Assembly (NCBI RefSeq): GCF_965138505.1
Contig: NZ_CBCSCO010000001.1
Location: forward strand, 496,001 to 560,000
Direction: 5' to 3'
DNA from: Litorimonas haliclonae
GTDB taxonomy: Bacteria; Pseudomonadota; Alphaproteobacteria; Caulobacterales; Maricaulaceae
Length of the DNA stretch: 64,000 bases
Shown one piece after another: positions 24,030 to 32,731 of this stretch; positions within the stretch are counted from its first letter, which is position 1, and each line of letters starts with the position of its first letter. A program made the position numbers and the translations under genes. The notes beneath the pieces were generated by a model. It was not told where the DNA came from and did not search any database. It saw only the letters and a list, made by a program, of their open reading frames with translations.

Positions 24030-25477
24030 CGCGGTTACTTAGCTCAGTCTCTTTCTCCGTTATCCTACTATCCGCCTGCTCGCACATTCAGCCGGAATAT
24101 GTTTCTCCCGACCTGCCCACGGACGCTATTTATGAAAAAAGTCTTCAGGTAGAAGGGTCTGCTACCGCCAGCGAGATTAATTGGCAGGACTATTTCATTG
24201 ATGAACGGCTTCAAACCTTAATCGAGGCCGCTCTCAACAATAACCGTAATCTGCGAGCCGCAACGGCAAGAATCGAACAAGCGCGTGCACGCTTTCGTAT
24301 TCAAGACAGTCGGCGCCTACCCACAGTCGCCGCAACTGGCAGCGCGGTGCGGAGCCGAGTTCCGACAGATTCCAGTGGATTGGGCGGCGTAACAGGCGGC
24401 GAACAAGGCACAAATGTGCCGAGCTCTATCACGTTTAACAATTTTGATATTGGTGTGGGTGTTGCCTCTTATGAAATCGACTTTTGGGGACGCCTAAGTA
24501 ATCTTAGTGAAGCCGCGCGGGCGGAATATCTAGCAACTGAGGCGGCGCAGCGCGCTTTCTATATTTCCCTAATTGGCGATGTGGCCTCCACCTATTTCGA
24601 CTTGATCGAATCCAAGGCTCAAATTGCTTTGGCAGAAGACACTATGAGGTCCAGAGAAGAAGGATTGCGACTGGCTAAAATACGTTTGGAATCGGGCATC
24701 ACCTCCGCTCTTGATTTTCATCAGTCCCAAGCCCTTCTAACCCAAGCTGAGCAGGCCTTGAGCAACCAAAAACTTCTTGAAGCGCAAAACCGAAATCAGC
24801 TTACTGTTCTTATCGGCGGAAGCTTTCCACAAGAACTTCCCACCGGGCTTTCGCTTGGAGAGCAAACATCTGGCCTTCGCTTAGATGCGGGTTTGCCCTC
24901 TGACCTCTTATTGGTGCGCCCGGATATCATCTCCGCAGAACAAACCCTTCGAAGCGCGAGTGCAAATATAGCTGTCGCCCGAACCGCCTTTTTCCCGACC
25001 ATATCTTTGACCGGGTCAGGCGGGGTTACGTCGAGCGAGCTTGGCGATCTTTTTGATACGGATAGCCTGACGTGGCGTTTTGGCCCCTCTATTAGCCTTC
25101 CGATATTCGATGCAGGGGCCCGTAAAGCGGATCTCGCGCTTGCTCGGGCCGTCGAAGAAGAAGCCGTTGCGACCTATGATTTGACGATACAAAATGCGTT
25201 CCGGGACGTTTCCAACTCTCTAGCCGGTCGTCGTTGGCTCGCAGAACTCGTGGATGCGCGCCTCCGCAATGTTGAAGCGCAGGAGCAAATTGCCCGTCTC
25301 GCGCAATTGCAATATGATGAAGGTGTTGCAAATTATCTTGAAGTTCTCGACGCTGAACGAAATCTCTTTACCGCGCGACAAAGCCTATTGCAGGCCCGCC
25401 GGATGGAAGATCAAAATTCAGTCTCGCTCTTTATTGCACTTGGCGGCGGATTACCGAATACCCTCTCACCGAACTAA
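24026..25477 (+). CDS. NodT/OprM-type outer-membrane efflux lipoprotein
   Basis: This 483-residue TolC-like channel has a lipobox (LLSAC, Cys15) and family motifs: INWQDYFIDERLQTLIEAAL near residue 55, NNRNLRAATARIEQARA, YEIDFWGRLSN, LRPDI-like VRPDIISAEQTLRSASANI, and AFFPTISLTGSGG. It would complete the tripartite drug pump with the two preceding genes. No clear terminator separates its end from the convergent maiA gene 32 bases away. Confidence 0.93.
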   Translation: MTRLLSSVSFSVILLSACSHIQPEYVSPDLPTDAIYEKSLQVEGSATASEINWQDYFIDERLQTLIEAALNNNRNLRAATARIEQARARFRIQDSRRLPTVAATGSAVRSRVPTDSSGLGGVTGGEQGTNVPSSITFNNFDIGVGVASYEIDFWGRLSNLSEAARAEYLATEAAQRAFYISLIGDVASTYFDLIESKAQIALAEDTMRSREEGLRLAKIRLESGITSALDFHQSQALLTQAEQALSNQKLLEAQNRNQLTVLIGGSFPQELPTGLSLGEQTSGLRLDAGLPSDLLLVRPDIISAEQTLRSASANIAVARTAFFPTISLTGSGGVTSSELGDLFDTDSLTWRFGPSISLPIFDAGARKADLALARAVEEEAVATYDLTIQNAFRDVSNSLAGRRWLAELVDARLRNVEAQEQIARLAQLQYDEGVANYLEVLDAERNLFTARQSLLQARRMEDQNSVSLFIALGGGLPNTLSPN

Positions 25478-25509
25478 GTCGAAGCCTGTTTCAGGTGAAA
25501 ACTTCTGAG

Positions 25510-26148
25510 TCATTTCGGGGCGTCTGTCTGAGCTTCGGGCAAAGCAGTCTTGAAAGCCTCCAGGGACTGGCAAGCATTCTCCACACGTAAAAGGTTCGGA
25601 AACCGATCCATATCGACCCCAAAACGGCGTGCATTATAAATTTGCGGCACAAGGCAGCATTCAAAAAACATCGGCGTGTCAGTATAGAAAAATTTCGTAT
25701 CGGGGCTCGCCATTTTCTCAAGGCTTTCAAACCCTTTGGCGATCCAGTGAGCGGACCATTTTTTAACGCCTGCATCTTCCTGTCCATGCTCCGCCCGAAT
25801 ATATTTCAAAACGGACAGATTTTGGATGGGAGAAATATCGGAGGTAATAATCAAAGAGGCCGCTAAAATACGAGAGCGTAAAATTGCGTCCTCGGGCATC
25901 AGCGGATGGTTTGAATGTGTCGCGTCCAGATAATCCAGAATGGCCAGAGATTGAGTAAGGCGTGTTCCATCCTCTAACTCCAGAACTGGCAGATAACCTT
26001 GTGGGTTACGTTTGGAATGTTCGGCTAGGAGCTGTTCGCCTTCCCGGAGATTGACCGGAATATGGCGAACTTCAATGCCTTTTAGGCCCAAGGCAATGCG
26101 AACTCGATAGCTCGCAGAGCTGCGCCAATATCCGTAGAGCGTCATCAT
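25510..26148 (-). CDS. maiA: Maleylacetoacetate isomerase (zeta-class glutathione transferase)
   Basis: This 212-residue protein would isomerise maleylacetoacetate to fumarylacetoacetate, using glutathione. The N-terminal thioredoxin-like domain carries the zeta-class signature WRSSASYRVRIAL and the glutathione-contact motif TQSLAILDYLD; the second half is the all-helical domain. Length is normal. It is the last gene of a leftward operon with hpd, a VOC gene and a fumarylacetoacetase-family gene, and starts three bases after the previous stop, which supports the pathway call. Confidence 0.92.
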   Translation of the reverse strand: MMTLYGYWRSSASYRVRIALGLKGIEVRHIPVNLREGEQLLAEHSKRNPQGYLPVLELEDGTRLTQSLAILDYLDATHSNHPLMPEDAILRSRILAASLIITSDISPIQNLSVLKYIRAEHGQEDAGVKKWSAHWIAKGFESLEKMASPDTKFFYTDTPMFFECCLVPQIYNARRFGVDMDRFPNLLRVENACQSLEAFKTALPEAQTDAPK

Positions 26149-26151
26149 GAA

Positions 26152-27171
26152 TTAAGCTTCTGGGCCTTCATATTTCTCGACGACATTTTCGATGCGTCCA
26201 AAAATAGATTTTCCTTCCGCGTCGTTCATCTCAATGCCGACTGTGTCGCCAAAGCGCATGAACGGGGTGATAAATTCGCCTGTCTGGATTTTTTCGATCA
26301 TCCGGATTTCAGCGATGCAGCTATACCCGACGCCGCCATCTTCGATCTTCTTGCCTTCACCGCCTTCAAATTTATTTGAAACGGTTCCGGACCCAATAAT
26401 GGCGCCTGCGCTCAAGTCCCGGGTCTTGGCGGCATGGGCAACAAGTTCTGACATGTTAAAGGTCATGTCCTGTTTGACATTCGCCTTGCCGAACGGCTTG
26501 CCGTTATAATCCACAAGAAGCGGAAGATCGATAGTTCCTTCGCCCCAAGCATCGCCCAATTCATCAGGGGTGACCGCGACCGGTGAAAATGCACTTGATG
26601 CCTTACCTTGTACAAAGCCAAAGCCTTTGCGAAGTTCATTTGGGATGAGTCCGCGCAAGCTAACATCATTGACGAGCATAATCAGTTTAATGTGCTTTTC
26701 GGCGTCTTTAACGGACACGCCCATTGGAACGTCATCTGTGATGACTGTAATTTCGGCTTCCATGTCAATGCCATAGGCTTCGTCAGCCGCAACAATAGGA
26801 TCGCGCGGACCGATAAAGCTGTCGGAACCGCCCTGATACATCAGCGGGTCGGAGTAAAAGCTTTCCGGCACTTCGGCGTCCCGGGCCTTACGGACAAGTT
26901 CAACGTGGTTGAGATAGGCCGATCCATCCATCCATGTATAGGCGCGCGGTAGCGGTGAGTGACAAGCTGTCTGATCGAAATCAAAACTGTCCACCTTTTC
27001 GGCATTCAGCATTTCATACCTTGCGGCAAGCTGAGGCGCGTAAAGATCCCAGTCATCAAGCGCCGCTTGAAGCGTGGGAACAATATCACTCGCATCTGCC
27101 GCTTTCGACAGATCACGGGAAACAATAATTAATTGGCCGTCGCGGCCATCTTTAAGGGAAGCAAGTTTCAT
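26152..27171 (-). CDS. Fumarylacetoacetate hydrolase family protein
   Basis: This 339-residue protein belongs to the FAH family, which cleaves fumarylacetoacetate to fumarate and acetoacetate. Family features are ACHSPLPRAYTWMDGSAYLN, the metal-binding acids around GIDMEAEITVITDDV, LVNDVSLRGLIP, and the late GSGTVSNKFEG and FGDTVGIEM segments. It sits between maiA and the VOC gene (gaps of 3 and 6 bases), so the last step of tyrosine breakdown is the obvious role. It is shorter than the animal-type enzyme (about 420) but usual for bacterial versions. Confidence 0.88.
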   Translation of the reverse strand: MKLASLKDGRDGQLIIVSRDLSKAADASDIVPTLQAALDDWDLYAPQLAARYEMLNAEKVDSFDFDQTACHSPLPRAYTWMDGSAYLNHVELVRKARDAEVPESFYSDPLMYQGGSDSFIGPRDPIVAADEAYGIDMEAEITVITDDVPMGVSVKDAEKHIKLIMLVNDVSLRGLIPNELRKGFGFVQGKASSAFSPVAVTPDELGDAWGEGTIDLPLLVDYNGKPFGKANVKQDMTFNMSELVAHAAKTRDLSAGAIIGSGTVSNKFEGGEGKKIEDGGVGYSCIAEIRMIEKIQTGEFITPFMRFGDTVGIEMNDAEGKSIFGRIENVVEKYEGPEA

Positions 27172-27177
27172 ATCAAT

Positions 27178-27723
27178 CTAGCTTTCGTTTTGAATTTTTT
27201 CATGAAGCCACGCCGCATGACGCGGGGCTTTTTTCGTCTCTGACCATTCGGCCAGCATCTCTGGGGCTACAGTGCGTAACTTCGTCATTTGTTCCGGCGT
27301 GTGAATATTTGCGGCCAGTTCAAGACGGTGTCCATTAGGATCGAAGAAATATATCGATTTGAAAATGCCGTGATGGGTGGGACCAAGAACGTCGATGCCT
27401 GCTGACTCGAGGCTTTCTTTCGCCTCCAACAAATCTTCGAGGGTGTCGACCCTTAAGGCGATATGTTGCACCCATTCCGGCGTGTTACGATCTCTGTCCA
27501 TGTCGGGCTGTTCTGGCAGTTCGAAAAAGGCCAGAACATTGTTATTACCCGCATCCATAAAGATATGCATGTAAGGATCATAAGCCCCGGTCGAAGGTAC
27601 GTGATCTTCGGCGATCGCCAGTTGGAAATCCATGTTCAAGTGGTTTTGATAAAACTCAACCGTTTCCTTGGCGTCTTTGCACCGATAGGCAACGTGATGA
27701 AATCCATCTGTCTTGATTGTCAT
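27178..27723 (-). CDS. Single-domain VOC protein in the homogentisate dioxygenase position
   Basis: This 181-residue protein has one vicinal-oxygen-chelate domain. The potential metal triad is intact: His10 (FHHVAYR), His87 (VQHIALRV) and Glu135 (GHRLELA), with Tyr125 ten residues before the Glu as in type I extradiol dioxygenases. The last 40 residues are a charged tail. The gene overlaps the hpd stop by one base (TAATG) and lies six bases before the FAH-family gene. The canonical cupin-fold homogentisate dioxygenase (about 430 residues) is absent here. It may therefore open the homogentisate ring, or be an accessory isomerase or chaperone of the pathway; this is inference. Confidence 0.75.
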   Translation of the reverse strand: MTIKTDGFHHVAYRCKDAKETVEFYQNHLNMDFQLAIAEDHVPSTGAYDPYMHIFMDAGNNNVLAFFELPEQPDMDRDRNTPEWVQHIALRVDTLEDLLEAKESLESAGIDVLGPTHHGIFKSIYFFDPNGHRLELAANIHTPEQMTKLRTVAPEMLAEWSETKKAPRHAAWLHEKIQNES

Positions 27724-28820
27724 TATGCCCTCGCTTTGGGTTTCGGATTCGCCTCCAATACGCCTCTTTCGATTTGGTCGCGTTCAATAGACTGGAAGAG
27801 AGCCTTGAAGTTCCCTTCGCCAAATCCTTCATCGCCCTTACGCTGAATAAATTCAAAGAAAACCGGCCCAATTTGGGGCTGCGCAAAAATCTGCAATAAC
27901 AGGCGCGGATCATTGTCGTCAGTGCTTCCGTCGAGAAGCAACCCTCGAACTTTTAACTCTTCCGCATTCTCGCCGTGGTTAGGGAGACGCTCATCCAGCA
28001 TATCGTAATAGGTGTCCGGCGGAGCCTTCATCAGGTTTACACCCGCGTCGCGCAATTTATCGACACAGGCATAAAGGTCGTCGCAAGACAAAGCGATGTG
28101 CTGAATGCCTTCGCCCCGATGCTCCAACAAATATTCTTCGATCTGACCTTTACCGTCATCGCCTTCTTCATTGAGGGGAATGCGGATTTTGCCATCAGGA
28201 GCCGTCAAAGCGCGGGACTTCAAACCCGTATATTCACCTTTAATGTCAAAATAGCGGATTTCTCGGAAATTGAACAAACGTTCGTAATATTCCGCCCAGT
28301 AATCCATGCGGCCCCGATAAACGTTATGGGTTAGGTGATCGACAACCTTAAAGCCAAAGCCTTTTGGATGTTTATCAACACCTTCTAAATATTCGAAATC
28401 AATATCATAAATGGAGAGATCATCACCATAACGATCAACGAAATAAATCAGACCACCGCCAATACCGCGTATTGCCGGAATGGAAAGTTCCATTGGCCCA
28501 ACATGTGTGTCCACCGTCTCCGCGCCAAGCTCTATCGCCCGCTCATAGGCCTGTTTCGCATTCTCGACGCGAAAGCCCATGCCGCAAGCGGAGGGACCGT
28601 GTTCGCGGCAGAAATGCCCGGCGGGAGATTTATTCTCGTAGTTTGTAATTAGGTTGATGTCGCCTTGACGCCACAACTCGACATCTTTGGACCGGTGACG
28701 GGCAATTTTAGTAAAGCCCATAGTGGTAAAGATTTTTTCCAAATGGCCTTTTTCGGGCGCAGAAAATTCGATGAATTCAAAGCCGTCCAGCCCCATTGGG
28801 TTTTCAAAAAGATCAGCCAT
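27723..28820 (-). CDS. hpd: 4-Hydroxyphenylpyruvate dioxygenase
   Basis: This 365-residue Fe(II) enzyme converts 4-hydroxyphenylpyruvate to homogentisate. Iron ligands are His162 (VVDHLTHNV), His241 (GIQHIALS) and Glu323 (FFEFIQRKG), almost identical in number to Pseudomonas HPD (161, 240, 322). The C-terminal segment EGFGEGNFKALFQSIERDQI is the helix that gates the active site. I chose ATG 28820, which has GGAGAG upstream; the longer frame to 28862 would start inside the operator. It is the first gene of the leftward tyrosine-degradation operon. Confidence 0.95.
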   Translation of the reverse strand: MADLFENPMGLDGFEFIEFSAPEKGHLEKIFTTMGFTKIARHRSKDVELWRQGDINLITNYENKSPAGHFCREHGPSACGMGFRVENAKQAYERAIELGAETVDTHVGPMELSIPAIRGIGGGLIYFVDRYGDDLSIYDIDFEYLEGVDKHPKGFGFKVVDHLTHNVYRGRMDYWAEYYERLFNFREIRYFDIKGEYTGLKSRALTAPDGKIRIPLNEEGDDGKGQIEEYLLEHRGEGIQHIALSCDDLYACVDKLRDAGVNLMKAPPDTYYDMLDERLPNHGENAEELKVRGLLLDGSTDDNDPRLLLQIFAQPQIGPVFFEFIQRKGDEGFGEGNFKALFQSIERDQIERGVLEANPKPKARA

Positions 28821-28847
28821 AACGCTCTCCAATTCTCTCAATATTAT

Positions 28848-28889
28848 TAGTTGCGATAACAACTAACAGTAATTGGTTGCAATTGCAAC
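28848..28889. promoter_or_regulatory. Two palindromes between hpd and the MarR gene
   Basis: TAGTTG-N6-CAACTA at 28848-28865 and the perfect palindrome GTTGCAATTGCAAC at 28876-28889 share the GTTG/CAAC core. They lie between the divergent hpd and marR starts (28820 and 28912), where a MarR dimer would control both. Symmetry is seen; the ligand is probably a tyrosine-pathway intermediate by analogy. Confidence 0.7.
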
Positions 28890-28911
28890 ATCTTTTTTGC
28901 ATAAAGGTTGT

Positions 28912-29385
28912 ATGTCTACTGATGAAAACACGCATATCGACCTGGAAAGTTTCTGGCCCTACCAAGTGATTGTTCTTGCCGATAAAATTAGCCGGTACAC
29001 ACTAGAGGTGGTTCGATCCGAGGCGGATATCAATCAAAGCCAATGGCGCGTTTTGGCGGCTATTGCTGATAAGCCCGGACGAACAGCCGCAGATGTGACA
29101 GCTGTTACCCCTATGGACAAAACTATTGTCAGCCGAGCAGTCAGCTCTCTTATCGAACAAGGACTCGTTGAAAAAACGCCTAGCCAAGGCGACAAAAGAC
29201 GCTCCACGTTAGAAACTACTGCCGCAGGTCTAAAGATTTATAGCACTATAGCGAAAAAATTAGCGACCACGCTTATTCCTTCGGGAGAAGGTGATCCAAG
29301 CAACACTGAATTCGTTAGAAACTTAAAAGAGTTCAGCTCCAGAATGGATAAAATCAATCAGGCACAATCTTCGTCAAAAACTTGA
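28912..29385 (+). CDS. MarR-family transcriptional regulator of the tyrosine operon
   Basis: This 157-residue winged-helix protein starts at ATG 28912 (MSTDENTHIDLES), with AAAGG upstream. The MarR core is visible: INQSQWRVLAAIADKPGRTA, the recognition helix region TPMDKTIVSRAVSSLIEQGL, and the wing EKTPSQGDKRRSTLETTAAG. It is divergent from hpd with two palindromes between, so it most likely represses the operon until an aromatic acid such as homogentisate or 4-hydroxyphenylpyruvate binds. A longer start at 28873 would sit within the operator and is rejected. Confidence 0.88.
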   Translation: MSTDENTHIDLESFWPYQVIVLADKISRYTLEVVRSEADINQSQWRVLAAIADKPGRTAADVTAVTPMDKTIVSRAVSSLIEQGLVEKTPSQGDKRRSTLETTAAGLKIYSTIAKKLATTLIPSGEGDPSNTEFVRNLKEFSSRMDKINQAQSSSKT

Positions 29386-29499
29386 TTGCCTGGCTCCGCC
29401 GTCTGATCGTTTCTCAACAGCTTCGGTCAAATTTACCATTGCCCCGGAATTGCGACTCTCCATATACCCTTTTGGAACTTCCGATTCCGAGCAACTCGC

Positions 29500-30099
29500 A
29501 TGGCAAAACTCTACTTCAACTTCTCCGCAATGAACGCCGGTAAATCGACGATTTTGCTGCAGTCGTCCTATAACTATTTTGAACGCGGCATGCACACCTT
29601 GCTGCTGAAACCTATTATCGACAACCGCGAAGATAGCGGCTCTTTGATTACTTCTCGAATTGGACTGGAGTCCGAAGCCGATACCTTTTGCGAAGAAATT
29701 GACCTCGAAAAACATATTTTAAAATCACACAAGAAGAAGCGAATTGATTGTGTTCTCTTGGACGAAGCCCAGTTTTTAACACGTGATCAAGTCTGGCAAC
29801 TGGCCCGCGTCAGCGACGATCACGGCATACCTATCATGTGCTATGGATTGCGAACGGATTTTCAGGGTCGTCTCTTCCCGGGCAGCGCCGCTCTATTGGC
29901 AATTGCAGATGATATCCGAGAAATCCGAACGCTGTGTTGGTGCGGCCGGAAAGCCACTATGAATATGCGCGTAGACGCGACAGGCGGCGCAGTCACAGAA
30001 GGGGATCAAGTCGAAGTCGGCGGCAATGAGCGCTATATCACCTTATGCCGCCGCCATTGGCGGGAAAAGCTTATCAACGGACCCGCCATCGCGGAATAA
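29500..30099 (+). CDS. tdk: Thymidine kinase (type II)
   Basis: This 199-residue enzyme phosphorylates thymidine to dTMP. The P-loop is SAMNAGKST, the Walker B-like DEAQF follows at LLDEAQFLT, and a lasso region follows. The structural zinc site shows CWCGRKATMNMR and the later CRRHW, and GGNERYITL gives the thymidine-binding backbone. Length is typical. It converges tail-to-tail with the nucleoside hydrolase (four bases between) and opens a block of nucleoside salvage genes. Confidence 0.95.
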   Translation: MAKLYFNFSAMNAGKSTILLQSSYNYFERGMHTLLLKPIIDNREDSGSLITSRIGLESEADTFCEEIDLEKHILKSHKKKRIDCVLLDEAQFLTRDQVWQLARVSDDHGIPIMCYGLRTDFQGRLFPGSAALLAIADDIREIRTLCWCGRKATMNMRVDATGGAVTEGDQVEVGGNERYITLCRRHWREKLINGPAIAE

Positions 30100-30103
30100 T
30101 GAC

Positions 30104-31045
30104 TTAGCTATAAGTCGAGAGCTGCTTAATCAGCAAATCGAAAAAGCCCGGCGTATCAACTTCATATGCCCAGAGCGCATTTCGCGGAAGCTCGGTCGCG
30201 TACCAAAAATCGACGGCTGTATGCCCCCGGGTAAGCTCGGACTCCGTTTCGACCCGTATGTTGCAAGGTTTGAAAGTAAATATCTCCGGCTTTAATATGT
30301 ATGCCATCGTACACGGATCGTGGAGCGGAGCGCCGTTAGTGCCATATTTTTCCGCATCAAAGCGACCATAATGCGTGAGCAGGCTATAAGCCGCATCCGC
30401 CACCAGATTCCCGATATTCTTGATCCGCTCCAATTCTGCATCAGACGATAGAACTTGATGAGTGACATCCAGACCAAAGACCACGAGCGGAGCACCGCTC
30501 TCAAACACAATATCAGCCGCGTGAGGGTCGACATAAATATTAAACTCGGCGGAAGGCGTAATGTTGCCGCCTTCTTTCAAAGCGCCGCCCATCAACACAA
30601 TCTCTTTAATTTTAACAGAAATTTCGGGCCTTTTTTGCAAGGCCTTCGCAACATTGGTGAGCGGCCCGGTAGGCACAATCGTTATGCTCCCATCCTCGGC
30701 GGCCGTGAGGGTTTCGACAATGAAGTCGACAGCATTTTGAGACTCCAAAGCCATTTCCGGTTCAATAATATCGATCCCCTCCAAGCCCTCGCTGCCATGA
30801 ACCTCTTCGGCCGTTGCCAGCGGGTATTTAAGCGGAGCATCGCACCCTGCATAAATTGGCACATCTGTTCTCCCGGCTAACTCGCAAAGAAGGCGCGCAT
30901 TGCGTTGCGTCTTTTCAAGGCTTGTATTTCCGGCAACCACTGTAATGCCCAGAATTTCATACTCATCTGTTTCTGGCAGAGCGAGAAAGAGGTTTATGGC
31001 GTCATCCTGACCGGGGTCACAGTCAATTATAAGGCGTCTAGTCAT
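30104..31045 (-). CDS. Nucleoside hydrolase (IUNH family)
   Basis: This 313-residue enzyme hydrolyses ribonucleosides to base and ribose. The calcium-binding N-terminal motif is IIDCDPGQDDAIN, and the later NGAPLHDPCTMAYIL carries the catalytic His and a calcium Asp. TIVPTGPLTNVAKAL and EFNIYVDPHAA are also typical. No signal peptide is seen, so it is cytoplasmic. Its products match two neighbours: ribokinase for ribose and a phosphoribosyltransferase for the base. Base preference cannot be read from the sequence. Confidence 0.93.
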   Translation of the reverse strand: MTRRLIIDCDPGQDDAINLFLALPETDEYEILGITVVAGNTSLEKTQRNARLLCELAGRTDVPIYAGCDAPLKYPLATAEEVHGSEGLEGIDIIEPEMALESQNAVDFIVETLTAAEDGSITIVPTGPLTNVAKALQKRPEISVKIKEIVLMGGALKEGGNITPSAEFNIYVDPHAADIVFESGAPLVVFGLDVTHQVLSSDAELERIKNIGNLVADAAYSLLTHYGRFDAEKYGTNGAPLHDPCTMAYILKPEIFTFKPCNIRVETESELTRGHTAVDFWYATELPRNALWAYEVDTPGFFDLLIKQLSTYS

Positions 31046-31200
31046 AGATATCTTCCTTGGGCGTCACGGCGCCAAAATTAATTGAACGCCCTGCTTAACC
31101 CTCTCCGGCGTAAAAGAGAATAGCTGATAAGCGCTAGGCTCTTGATAGCGGCGCTTTCTTAGACTAGGCGAACCCAAATTATCTTAGTTTGAGTAGCCCC

Positions 31201-31764
31201 ATGGAAAAATTGTTTGTCAATGCAGAAGAGCTATTGAAGGATTCCTTCGAACTGGCCTTGCAAATTTTTGAAAGCGGTTATCGGCCTTCCTTCATTGTCG
31301 GGGTTTGGCGCGGCGGCACACCTGTCGGAATTGCCATTCAGGAAGTGCTTGAACTGCTCGGCTGTGACACCGATCACTTTTCTATCCGTACCTCTTCTTA
31401 CGAAGCGATGGATAAGCAATCTAAGACAGTCAAAGTTTACGGGCTCCAACATTTGGTCGACACGATTAATGTGGACGACCAGCTTTTGATTATTGATGAT
31501 ATCTTTGACAGCGGGCGCAGCGTTGATGCCATTATCAGCAAACTGGAAGAAAAGTGCCGCCGGAATACGCCGAGCGATATCCGCGTGGCGACCGTATATT
31601 ACAAGCCAAAACGCAACAAAACAGAGCGGACACCTGACTTTTATTTACATGAAACGGATGCCTGGACGGTCTTCCCGCATGAACTGGAGGGTTGCTCCGC
31701 GGAAGAACTGAAAAAGACCAAACCTCTCCCAGACCGTATTTTCGAGCTTTTGCCTAAGTCTTAG
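31201..31764 (+). CDS. Purine-type phosphoribosyltransferase
   Basis: This 187-residue protein (ATG 31201; TTG 31189 is possible) has the PRPP-binding loop LLIIDDIFDSGRSVDAI and an N-terminal FIVGVWRGGTPVGIAI segment typical of the hypoxanthine/xanthine phosphoribosyltransferase group. It would convert a free base and PRPP to a nucleotide. The gene lies beside the nucleoside hydrolase and overlaps the ribokinase 3' end by 11 bases in opposite orientation. Exact base specificity is unknown. Confidence 0.85.
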   Translation: MEKLFVNAEELLKDSFELALQIFESGYRPSFIVGVWRGGTPVGIAIQEVLELLGCDTDHFSIRTSSYEAMDKQSKTVKVYGLQHLVDTINVDDQLLIIDDIFDSGRSVDAIISKLEEKCRRNTPSDIRVATVYYKPKRNKTERTPDFYLHETDAWTVFPHELEGCSAEELKKTKPLPDRIFELLPKS

Positions 31765-32620
31765 AGACTTTCAAAAGGGTTTCGACCTCATCTCTCGTTG
31801 GGGCAGCACTCTGCGCTCCTAATTTGGTTGTTGCCAGAGCGCCGACTGTGCAGGCAAAATTCAACGCATCCGTTTCTAATTGCCCTTCAGCAAGAGCGAC
31901 CGTGAGCGCCGCAGCAAAAGCATCGCCTGCTCCAGTCGTATCTATCACCTCCACCTTTGGCGGTTTGGCCGTTGCTATTAGCTTTCCATTTTTAAACAGC
32001 TCTGCTCCCTCACCGCCTAAAGTTCGGGCCAGCAGTCCTGAATACCCCTCAAGATCTGACAGATAGGCAGCATATTCGCCCTCATTTACTATAATGAGGT
32101 CTGCTCTTTGAAATACCTTTTCTACGTCAGGCGTGAACGGAGAAGCGTTCACAGCCACAAACCCGTCATAACTGTTCAGTCCTGCCAGCAGGGTCGGAAC
32201 CGGAATTTCAAATTGGCTCAAGACAGCTGCTTCGGTGATGGCGCTCAAGTGATCTGGCGAAAAAACGGCATTCGCCCCAGATGCAACAGCAATTTGGTTT
32301 TCGCCGTCTTCCGCCACATTAATAAATGCGACTCCGGTGGCTTCCTTGTCTATCGTCGCCACAGATTTCAGATTTACGCCTGCCGCTCTTAAACTCGACA
32401 ACGCCTCTTTGGCATAAGGGTCATTCCCTACAGCCGCTTGGAGGCGGACGTTAGCCCCCAGTCGCTGCGCCGCTAGCGCGGTATTTGCACCCTTTCCGCC
32501 CGGAGTGGAGTGGAACTTCCCCTGAGTGACAGTCTCTCCGGCGCGCGGCAGATGAGCGGTCTGGATCACCATGTCCAGATTAATGGAACCAAGAACGCAA
32601 AGTGTAGGGGCAGTCGTCAT
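31754..32620 (-). CDS. rbsK: Ribokinase (PfkB family)
   Basis: This 288-residue sugar kinase starts at ATG 32620 (MTTAPTLCVLGSINLDMVI); the frame is open further upstream but without homology. Signatures are LPRAGETVTQGKFHSTPGGK with the substrate Gly-Gly, GANTALAAQRLGA, and the catalytic anion hole DTTGAGDAFAAAL. It would phosphorylate ribose released by the nearby nucleoside hydrolase. Its last codons overlap those of the phosphoribosyltransferase in an antiparallel way (31754-31764). Confidence 0.9.
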   Translation of the reverse strand: MTTAPTLCVLGSINLDMVIQTAHLPRAGETVTQGKFHSTPGGKGANTALAAQRLGANVRLQAAVGNDPYAKEALSSLRAAGVNLKSVATIDKEATGVAFINVAEDGENQIAVASGANAVFSPDHLSAITEAAVLSQFEIPVPTLLAGLNSYDGFVAVNASPFTPDVEKVFQRADLIIVNEGEYAAYLSDLEGYSGLLARTLGGEGAELFKNGKLIATAKPPKVEVIDTTGAGDAFAAALTVALAEGQLETDALNFACTVGALATTKLGAQSAAPTRDEVETLLKVSKT

Positions 32621-32731
32621 ACTTGTCTTTAGGATATGCAAGCCAACTTCAAAAGCTATTTTAATTTGGGTCGCGCTCGTGCTAGTTCCGATTCCCGCTA
32701 AATGACAGGCGGAGAAAATAAGTGATCCGTT

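Noticed and set aside
25478..25509. Terminator between the efflux channel gene and maiA
   Set aside because: Only very short complementary segments exist and there is no T-run, so no terminator is called.
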